From Pyrus communis (taxonomy: Eukaryota; Streptophyta; Magnoliopsida; Rosales; Rosaceae): a stretch of 64,000 nt of DNA. The position numbers and the translations under genes are program-made. Of the stretch, positions 57,072 to 64,000 are shown piece after piece. The stretch's first letter is position 1. Each line of letters begins with the position of its first letter. Under the pieces are notes generated by a model. The model was given only the letters and a program-made list of their open reading frames with translations. It was not told where the DNA came from and searched no databases. The stretch covers positions 16,776,464-16,840,463 of the forward strand of contig NC_084814.1 in assembly GCF_963583255.1 (NCBI RefSeq). The letters run 5' to 3'.

Positions 57072-58985
57072 TCAAGTTGGAGTGTGAATGTCGATGACAC
57101 CCAACTTGCTAATTAAGACCTCAAATTGTGCCGAGCTTAGTGGTTTGGTGAACAAGTCTGCAGGTTGATTCGAGGTCCGTATGTAAGCTGTTTGCACCAT
57201 TCCCATTTGAATCTTCTCACGTATTAAGTGACAATCTATCTCTATATGCTTCGTTCGTTCATGAAACACTGGGTTCGAAGCAATGTGCATGGCAGCTTGA
57301 TTATCACAAAACATTGTGACTGGTTGTGCATGATTTACTTGCAAGTCCTTCAAAATGTTTCTTAGCCATATAACTTCACAACAAGTAGTAGCCATAGAAC
57401 GGTATTCTGCCTCTGCACTGGAACGAGATATTGTGTTTTGTTTCTTCGTTTTCCAAGATATCGGTGCTTGTCCAAGGAAGATACAATAACCGGTTATTGA
57501 CCTTCTAGTGTCTTTACACCGAGCCCAATCAGCATCACAAAAGGCTTGTAGTTGTAGTGAACCTGTAGAAGGCAAAAGAATTCCCTGTCCAGGAGATTGT
57601 TTGATGTACCTGAGAACCTTATGCACCGCTTCAAGGTGTGGTTGTCGTGGCTTGTCCATGAATTGGCTTAACATATTAACCACATAAGTCAGGTCAGGTC
57701 GCGTGATGGTTAAGTAAATCAGCCTCCCTACGAGTCGCCTGTATGAAGAAGGATCATGTAGGAGCGTCCCATCAGTTTGTGTAAGGGACAGGTTTGGTTC
57801 CATTGGTAATCGTGAGGGCTTCGCACCAAGGAACCCAACATCTTCTAGTATCTCCAAAGCATATTTGCGTTGGCACAAGGCAATCCCTTGTTTAGATCTT
57901 GCAACTTCTATCCCCAAAAAGTATTTGAGTTTTCCCAAATCCTTTAGTTTAAAATGTTGGGAAAGGAAGAGTTTAGTCTCTTCAATTTCTCTCAAATTGT
58001 TACCTGCAAGTATCACGTCATCAACATACACAAGTAATGCCATGAAACTGCCTTGACGGTTTCGGACGAACAATGAGTAATCTGACAATGATTGATGAAA
58101 ACCAGCAGTCTTGAGAGCACTAGACAGCTTGATAAACCATTGTCTCGAGGCCTGTTTTAAACCATAAATGGATTTGTGTAATTTGCATACTCGTGTCTCC
58201 CCCTTTCGTCCGAACCCAGGAGGCAGGGACATATAAACCTCCTCGTATAAGTCACCATGCAAGAATGCGTTGTTCACATCAAGTTGATGAAGATGCCAGC
58301 CTCGTATGGAGGCAATACTCAGGAGGACGCGGACGGTGGTGAGCTTGGCAACTGGAGCAAAAGTTTCCCGATAATCAAGCCCCTCAATTTGACTGTAGCC
58401 TTTAGCAACGAGACGAGCTTTGTAGCGTTCAACACTGCCGTCAGGTTTAAGTTTCACCTTATAGATCCATTTGCAACCGATGGGATGTTTGTGAGGTGGT
58501 AAGGGCACAAGAGTCCAAGTGCGATTGTCATGAAGGGCAATAATCTCTTTTTGCATGGTGTCACGCCATTTTGGATCCTGAACAGCCTGCGAAAAACTGG
58601 TGGGTTCTTTGATAATGGTGAGGGTTGTGAGAAAGGTTTTGTGAGTGGGGGATACATGGTCATAAGATAAATAATGAGATATGGGGTGAGATGTACCTGA
58701 TGACTGGACCATGCTTGTGGAAGATGTGGGAGCAACACGGGAAGGGAGGGCCACCTCAACATGAAAGTCCTGCAAAAATGTGGAAGTTTTGGTCGGTCGA
58801 GTGCTACGACGGAGTGGAGGTGGTTGGTCTGGTGATGGAGTGGTTGGAGGTGTTGATAAGGTATCTGGTGGTGGAGTTGTAGTAGGTAAAGGAGATGAGA
58901 GTGGTGTGATGTCGGTAAGTGTGGGAGAGGTGGTGTTTATGTTTTCGGGTGCAAGGCTTGAGTGCGACTCAATGGGAGAGGTCAA
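57072..58985 (-). CDS. Copia Pol, RT-RNase H part (downstream of frameshift)
   Basis: A 637-residue frame holding the second half of the polyprotein. The first ~130 residues are the Pro/Ser/Thr-rich linker usual between integrase and RT. RT begins near PKWRDTMQKEIIAL (about 139) with RYKARLVAKG and YVDD at 320-323. RNase H has CDADW near 482, SRSSAEAEYRSM and FCDNQAAMHI, and ends near 620. The stop lies just before the polypurine tract. The Met at the start is not a natural initiation site: this frame continues the polyprotein of the ORF ending at 58982 and was separated by a one-base shift upstream. Catalytic motifs are intact. Confidence 0.9.
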   Translation of the reverse strand: MTSPIESHSSLAPENINTTSPTLTDITPLSSPLPTTTPPPDTLSTPPTTPSPDQPPPLRRSTRPTKTSTFLQDFHVEVALPSRVAPTSSTSMVQSSGTSHPISHYLSYDHVSPTHKTFLTTLTIIKEPTSFSQAVQDPKWRDTMQKEIIALHDNRTWTLVPLPPHKHPIGCKWIYKVKLKPDGSVERYKARLVAKGYSQIEGLDYRETFAPVAKLTTVRVLLSIASIRGWHLHQLDVNNAFLHGDLYEEVYMSLPPGFGRKGETRVCKLHKSIYGLKQASRQWFIKLSSALKTAGFHQSLSDYSLFVRNRQGSFMALLVYVDDVILAGNNLREIEETKLFLSQHFKLKDLGKLKYFLGIEVARSKQGIALCQRKYALEILEDVGFLGAKPSRLPMEPNLSLTQTDGTLLHDPSSYRRLVGRLIYLTITRPDLTYVVNMLSQFMDKPRQPHLEAVHKVLRYIKQSPGQGILLPSTGSLQLQAFCDADWARCKDTRRSITGYCIFLGQAPISWKTKKQNTISRSSAEAEYRSMATTCCEVIWLRNILKDLQVNHAQPVTMFCDNQAAMHIASNPVFHERTKHIEIDCHLIREKIQMGMVQTAYIRTSNQPADLFTKPLSSAQFEVLISKLGVIDIHTPT

Positions 58986-61378
58986 GTCAAACGTGATGGA
59001 TGAGGGTGTAATGTTTGATGGAGACGGGGCAGCGGAAGTGGTATGATTTTGGAATGGAAAATGATTTTCAAAAAAACAACATCCCTAGAAACAAAAGTCT
59101 TATTGTGTTTTATATCAAACAATTTATAACCCTTTTGACCATAAGGATACCCAAGAAAAATGCATTGGATTGCATGGGGGTCGAATTTAGAGGGCCTTTG
59201 GGCGTGTGTAGAAGCAAAACATAAACTACCGAAAACCTTTAAATGGGAATAGTTAGGTGCTTTGTGAAACAGTTTTTCGTAAGGTGTTTTACCTTGGAGA
59301 AGTGGAGTAGGTGTTCTATTGATGAGGTAAGCTGAGGTTAAGATTGCATCCCCCCAAAAACGTTTTGGCAAACAAGCTTGAAAGAGCAAAGCCCGAGCAA
59401 CATTGAGCAAATGTCGGTGTTTACGTTCGGCAACACCATTTTGTTGTGGTGTGTTGACACAACTAGATTGATGTATGATGCCTTTGAGAGCATAAAATTG
59501 CTCAAGCTTAAACTCAGGGCCATTGTCACTTCGTATGATTTGAACTCTGGTATTGAATTGAGTCTCAATCATTTGAATGAATCCGACTAAAATGTCTTTT
59601 GTGTCAGATTTATGTTTCATCAAATAAACCCAAGTGCTTCTAGTGTAGTCATCTACGATGGTAAGGAAATACTTGGCACCTGAAATAGAAGCAACTTGAT
59701 AACCACCCCAAATATCAATATGCAATAATTCAAAACATGATTTGGTAGAAATAGAGCTCAAAGGAAAGGGTGATCTTGTTTGTTTGGCCAATGGGCAAAT
59801 TAAACATTTTTCCAAATCACAAGCCTTATTGTTAAATAAAGGTAATAACGAAGTGGCTTTATGAGATGGGTGTCCTAGGCGTTGGTGCCAAAGCTTTGGT
59901 GAGACGGTTTGAATATTGTTGCATGTTCCTTTCTTTGATGGGTCGAGGTAGTAAAGTCCATCCCTTTCAGTTCCTGTCCCAATCATCTTCCCCGAGCGAA
60001 GGTCCTGAATGACACAAAATTGGGTGAAGAAAATGGTGACATATAAGGAATCATAGGCTAGTTTACTGATAGATATTAAATTCAACCTAAAGAACGGCAC
60101 ACATAGGACATTTTCAAGGATAAGATTATGAGAGAAAACAACTTGTCCAATGTGAGTGACTTTGGCAACGGAACCATCTGGCAGTTCAACTGTATGATTT
60201 TCAACAGCTCGTGAGTGTGTAAGGAGACTAGGACTGCAAACTATGTGATCCGTGGCACCACTGTCCAGGATCCAAATACTTTTGGTTCCTTTACATGGAA
60301 AAGAGAAGGCTTTACCTGAAAGTTCTTCATGACTAGGAGGATTACTGACTTGATTGGCAAATGATGATTTGTTCTTGTTCAACATCTGAAGGATTTGCTT
60401 GCAGTCCTCCTGAGAGAACGGGAAATTAGGCACTGTCTCTTGCTTGTTACTTTGTGAAACTTGATTGCCCTTTGAAGAAAAGAGACGATTGGATTCGGTC
60501 TCTGTGGCTGCTTTCCGTTTTCGACAGAAATCGAAGGTGTGGCCTTTCCATCCGCAAAAAGTGCACTTGAGATGTGCACGACAATTTTTGGTGATGTGAT
60601 TGGTTTTATTGTACTTTCCACATTGCATCTCCTTGTCTTCAGATGTAGGTTCTCGCGACAGATTCTTCACTGCAAAGACAGCAGTTTCTAGTTGTGTGCT
60701 TTTTCCATTGGAAACCTCTGCCTGGCGTTCATGTCGAAGGACCAATGCATATGCCTTGTTTACCGTAGGCAGTGGTTCGAGAATGAGAGTATTGCTTCGA
60801 ACCGTAGCATACGATTCGTTCAGTCCCATAAGGAACTTCATGGTTTTCTGAGTTTCAACATATGAGTTCATCTCATTCTTTGTTCCACAACTGCATGCTG
60901 GAATGGAACACAAAGTATCACGTTCATCCCATAAACTTTTAAGTTTAGTGAAGTAAAAACTTACACTCATATTGCTTTGGACGCAATCATGAATCTCGTT
61001 CTCAACATGGAACAGCTGAACTATATTCACATGTGAGAACCTCTCCTGCAGATCGGTCCACATTTGTCGAGCATCCTTGTAGTTGATGACACTCCCTGAA
61101 ATCTCCTTTGACATGGAGCCTAGTAGCCATGTCTTAACCAAGTTGTTGCAGTGATTCCATTGCTGCAGCTCCTGAAAATTATCCTCACTTGGTTTGTTGA
61201 TCGTCCCATCAACAAAACCAAGTTTGTTCTTGACCGTTAAGGCCATACTCATGGATTGAACCCATGTGTTGTAGTTGTCTTCCACCAATGGTTGTGGTAC
61301 GAAGATTGCACCAGGTTGATCCGAGTGGTGGAGATAGAGCGGGTGGTTGGGACTTTCCCATTTTGAATGAGAGGCCAT
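58982..61378 (-). CDS. Copia Gag-protease-integrase (upstream of frameshift)
   Basis: The frame is open from 61540, but the Met at 61378 is the likely start because family similarity begins there (PLYLHHSDQPGAIFVPQPL). Gag runs about 1-290. One knuckle CTFCGWKGHTFDFC (residues 272-285) is a correct CX2CX4HX4C; the preceding one has Tyr for its second Cys. Protease DSGAT has D372. The GAG-pre-integrase region (HQRLGH, then CLICPLAKQ) lies near 490-540. The integrase triad is D555 (HIDIWG), D618 (RSDNGPEF) and E651 (GVAERKH). At 59070-59076 (seven A on plus) the frame slips out of the usual linker, gives an unrelated ~29-residue tail and stops. Either a real mutation or a homopolymer sequencing error. 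Confidence 0.9.
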   Translation of the reverse strand: MASHSKWESPNHPLYLHHSDQPGAIFVPQPLVEDNYNTWVQSMSMALTVKNKLGFVDGTINKPSEDNFQELQQWNHCNNLVKTWLLGSMSKEISGSVINYKDARQMWTDLQERFSHVNIVQLFHVENEIHDCVQSNMSVSFYFTKLKSLWDERDTLCSIPACSCGTKNEMNSYVETQKTMKFLMGLNESYATVRSNTLILEPLPTVNKAYALVLRHERQAEVSNGKSTQLETAVFAVKNLSREPTSEDKEMQCGKYNKTNHITKNCRAHLKCTFCGWKGHTFDFCRKRKAATETESNRLFSSKGNQVSQSNKQETVPNFPFSQEDCKQILQMLNKNKSSFANQVSNPPSHEELSGKAFSFPCKGTKSIWILDSGATDHIVCSPSLLTHSRAVENHTVELPDGSVAKVTHIGQVVFSHNLILENVLCVPFFRLNLISISKLAYDSLYVTIFFTQFCVIQDLRSGKMIGTGTERDGLYYLDPSKKGTCNNIQTVSPKLWHQRLGHPSHKATSLLPLFNNKACDLEKCLICPLAKQTRSPFPLSSISTKSCFELLHIDIWGGYQVASISGAKYFLTIVDDYTRSTWVYLMKHKSDTKDILVGFIQMIETQFNTRVQIIRSDNGPEFKLEQFYALKGIIHQSSCVNTPQQNGVAERKHRHLLNVARALLFQACLPKRFWGDAILTSAYLINRTPTPLLQGKTPYEKLFHKAPNYSHLKVFGSLCFASTHAQRPSKFDPHAIQCIFLGYPYGQKGYKLFDIKHNKTFVSRDVVFLKIIFHSKIIPLPLPRLHQTLHPHPSRLT

Positions 61379-61600
61379 GCCTAGAATGGTTGACCTCGTG
61401 GCTGCTTTAGAGCTGTGTTGGAGGACACAAAGAAGCTCCCTCTCAAGGTTTGTGATAACCCCAGCAATAATCTCAAGAAACCTTTTCTGATGTGGAAGAT
61501 CAGTCAAAACTGCAACCACAGAGCATACTCGGAATTTCAAGAGACTTTACAACCAATGCTCTACCAAGAACGATCCCTGACCGACTTGGCTCTGATACCA

Positions 61601-61795
61601 TATTGAATTTTGATGTATATTTACTTGATCTCAACAATTACAAGATGAAACATATATATAGGGAAGAAAAAGATCATAAGCCTAATTTTGCCTAACTTAC
61701 CTAACTTGCTTGACTAACCTAACTTGCCTAACTTTGAACAAGAAAATTGACTAGCCTAACATTATTCCAACATGTTTATTTCCTGCATTTTAACA
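61601..61795 (-). repeat. 5' LTR of young Copia
   Basis: 195 bp. On plus it begins directly after GGCTCTGATACCA, the reverse of the primer-binding site. Confidence 0.93.
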
Positions 61796-63600
61796 GATTC
61801 CATCTTCACATTCATGGCATTAACCTATTTTGGGTCAGATAAGGCATCTTGCAATTTTGTTGGAACTGATAACTAGAAAGATGACATATATATGATGCAT
61901 GTGACTTGGAAAATGATGAGTTGACAGATAATTGTTAATATGATACTTTGTTTTGGCATGCATATCAGGCTCATATTGCACTTTTGGTTTTCCACGAGTA
62001 GTTCGTGAAGGCAACTAGTAGGTTGAAGGTAAAACATTAGGCTTTACCTCATAAGTGCCCTCATCTTGTGTCAAATTATTAGAGGAATCATCACTTGTAG
62101 GCAAGTGACCACTGGATGAACAAACAACATCAGACATATCCTAACAAGGGGGTGATGACAATAGATCGGTATTGGGTATTGTCTCTAAATCTAAAGTATC
62201 GGACATAGGAGATCGGTTGACATCAAATAGAGGTTGCGGATCAATGGTATCACCTAACCGATCTTGAGTAGGGAACCGCCTGGTCAAGTCCATATCGAGT
62301 TGTAACCTAACTTCCATATCATCTTCTCAATTCTTCACTCCATTCCCTAGCTGGGAAACAGCTTAACAAAATACCAAACTTTTTCATGGAAAGTGACATC
62401 CATAGTAGTATACATCTTTTGAGTCAGATGATGATGATAGCATTTATATCCCTTATGAGTAGAAGAATAGTAAACAAAGGCACATCACAAAGCACAAAGA
62501 TCCAATTTACTCCATTAATGAGAGTAACCATGTACATTTACCACACATTTAAACACGTTTAAAGGAAGTTTGAGTACATAAACAAGAGAGACGTGTTTTT
62601 GTAGCATGTCAAGCAGTGTCTGAAAATTCAGAACCGACTTAGAATACGGTTGATCAAATATACAACAGCCAAAATAACATGACACCAATAATGATTAGGA
62701 ACAAATTTATCTAACATCAATGAGCAAGCAACCTCCAATATGTGACGATTCTTTTGTTCAGACACACGATTTTGTTGTGGTAGTAAACAAAGTAATCGTC
62801 TCGTGAATGATACCTTGATCACAAAAGAAGCAATCCAATTTTTTATTAACATATTTACTTTCGTTGTCAGACCTGGAAACCTTCACTTTAGATTGAAATT
62901 TAGTAGACACCATGGCCCAAAATTCTTGAAGAATAAAGGAAGCACCACTCTTATTTTTCATAAAAACACACAAGTTACCCGAGTACAATCATCAATAAAA
63001 GTGACAAACCAAAGAAATCCATTTGAAGAAACCTTTGCCAAACACCATAAATTAGAATTCACCAAATCCAAAGGCAAAACAACTTTAGAATCACTTATTG
63101 GGAAAAAGCATGGTGACTCTTGGCCATGACACAAGCTTCACACTTGAATTATGAATCACTACAAGTGGGAAACATGGAAGGAAATACGTTCAAATAATGG
63201 AACGATGGATGTCTTGAACGACACTCCCACAACCACATTTGATGTTTGTCAACCACTTTGGCACTTAGACTTGGATGATTACTTGAACCTGAAATAATTG
63301 TACCTTCTATAGTCAAGATGTACAATCTTCCAGCCCTTTTACCACACCCAATTACCTCAAGAGTATTTAGGTATTGAAAGAAGCAATAAGTACTGTAGAA
63401 GTGGGCAAAGCAATGAAGTGAATCAAGTAATCTCCCAACAGACAATAAATTGCAGTTCAAATTAGGAACAAGCAAAACACAAATCAATAATAAAATTGGA
63501 GTTAGAGATATAGTACTTTCAACTTTCACTGGTGAAGGTATTCTATTAGCACTTGTTTTTATAAGGATGACGAATATAATTCCTCAATTCATCAATTACA
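61796..63600 (-). pseudogene. Degenerate Copia protease-integrase region
   Basis: Minus-strand pieces in order: LVPNLNCNLLSVGRLLDSLH with a GRLYIL pre-integrase segment (63149-63529), then integrase pieces with VSRSDNESKYVNKKLDCFFC (62758-62988) and QQNRVSEQKNRHILEVA (62628-62852). The integrase triad glutamate is retained in SEQKN, but the frames are broken in several places and DNGGEY reads DNESKY. Belongs to the old Copia split by the insertion at 61795. Confidence 0.8.
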
Positions 63601-63676
63601 GTGAGTCATGATTCAATGAATCCATTGAGCAAAAGAGGAATAATACAGGCATGAAAAGCACGTAGCAGAATTATAA

Positions 63677-63677
<1 letters not shown>

Positions 63678-63714
<37 letters not shown>
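63678..63714. repeat. (AAT)n microsatellite
   Basis: About twelve uninterrupted ATA/AAT units inside the old Copia leader. Confidence 0.9.
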
Positions 63715-63717
<3 letters not shown>

Positions 63718-64000
63718 CATTGTTCACATCAATTTTTGTTTTTAAACTGAACATAAATCACGCAAGGTATCAAGAGCAAGTGATTGAATAATTATGGCAC
63801 GACACAAAAAAGAAAAGTGAGCACAAGATTAGGGCACACTGGTCACGAAGAGCAAATTGCTCTGATGCCAAATTGAATTATATTTTGGGAATTTCTAATA
63901 TTTTTCATTAATCTCCAATGATTATATACAAGGATTATAAATATTGTTACAGACGTAATTCACCGATACTTTTCAATAAAATTTTAAAAACCAAGAAAAC

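Larger units (their letters stand above)
56870..61795 (-). mobile_element. Young Ty1/Copia retrotransposon with gag and pol
   Basis: 195-bp LTRs at 61601-61795 (5') and 56870-57064 (3') look identical. TSD GATTC flanks the element (56865-56869 and 61796-61800). On minus the LTR starts TGTTAAAATGC and ends ATTCAATA, followed by primer site TGGTATCAGAGCC (plus 61588-61600). A polypurine tract (minus AACTTGAGGGGGAG) precedes the 3' LTR. It carries gag, protease, integrase, RT and RNase H, split into two frames by one shift in a homopolymer. Recent insertion into an old Copia. Confidence 0.95.
55297..64000 (-). mobile_element. Old decayed Copia element, interrupted by a younger one
   Basis: Minus strand, running off the right edge. 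The 3' LTR remnant is at about 55297-55456. A 5' LTR begins at 63871 next to primer site TGGCATCAGAGCA (plus 63858-63870), and both LTRs share AAATATTGTTACA and AATTCACCGATA. RT fragments lie at 56126-56780 and protease/integrase fragments at 62620-63600. The coding sequence is riddled with stops and shifts. The young Copia at 56870-61795 splits it. No gag is visible in the ~260 bp between the primer site and the protease-like region. Confidence 0.82.

Noticed and set aside
63149..63529. Stand-alone 126-residue protein gene
   Set aside because: It is a piece of the decayed Copia protease/pre-integrase region, continuous with neighbouring fragments of the same element.

Overview
This is a plant nuclear window, AT-rich and built mostly of transposable elements (TEs). 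No complete host protein gene is visible. The one clear host gene is a MIR319 microRNA locus on the minus strand (about 23124-23302). The TE set (a Cassandra retrotransposon carrying 5S rRNA-like sequence, Tekay-type chromovirus LTRs, Copia elements and a short dispersed repeat family I associate with apple and pear promoters) suggests Rosaceae, probably the apple/pear tribe. That placement is inference from memory of repeat families, not a database result.

Layout, left to right. 1-1580: end of a ~338-bp tandem array. 1581-4690: AT-rich sequence with a 9-bp-TSD MITE (3189-3390). 4695-9995: a Mutator-like non-autonomous element with long terminal inverted repeats, split by a young Copia element (5199-9582, identical 170-bp LTRs, intact pol, no gag). 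10059-11341: a decayed Copia remnant. 11654-12229: a complete TRIM. 12235-15900: sparse, with one small MITE. 15908-16444: a PRP6/STA1-like gene fragment and a small ORF. 16411-16985: a solo LTR. 17023-18023: a three-LTR Cassandra array joined to a Tekay-type LTR (to 20187). 21725-22070: the end of an RTE-like LINE. 23124-23302: MIR319 with a plausible TATA box and a dispersed repeat just upstream. 24453-27073: a Tekay LTR plus the chromodomain end of its polyprotein.

28287-31395 and 38258-42818 are two large non-autonomous LTR elements of one family (LARD-like); the solo LTR at 16411 belongs to the same family. 31877-34513 is a third Tekay-type LTR, interrupted by a 1.8-kb non-autonomous LTR element (34519-36287). 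36856-37054 is a sister MITE of the one at 3189. 44690-45590 is a LINE-like fragment. 47292-50753 is a 3.46-kb solo LTR with a perfect 5-bp TSD and nine 65-bp tandem units. 54184-55287 is an isolated LTR-like block. From about 55297 to past the window end lies an old decayed Copia, into which a young Copia (56870-61795, identical 195-bp LTRs) has inserted.

The most unusual signal is a stem-loop of fixed geometry that recurs about 19 times in four Tekay-type LTRs, with compensatory changes in the inner stem. In the largest LTR it is the core of the amplified 65-bp unit.
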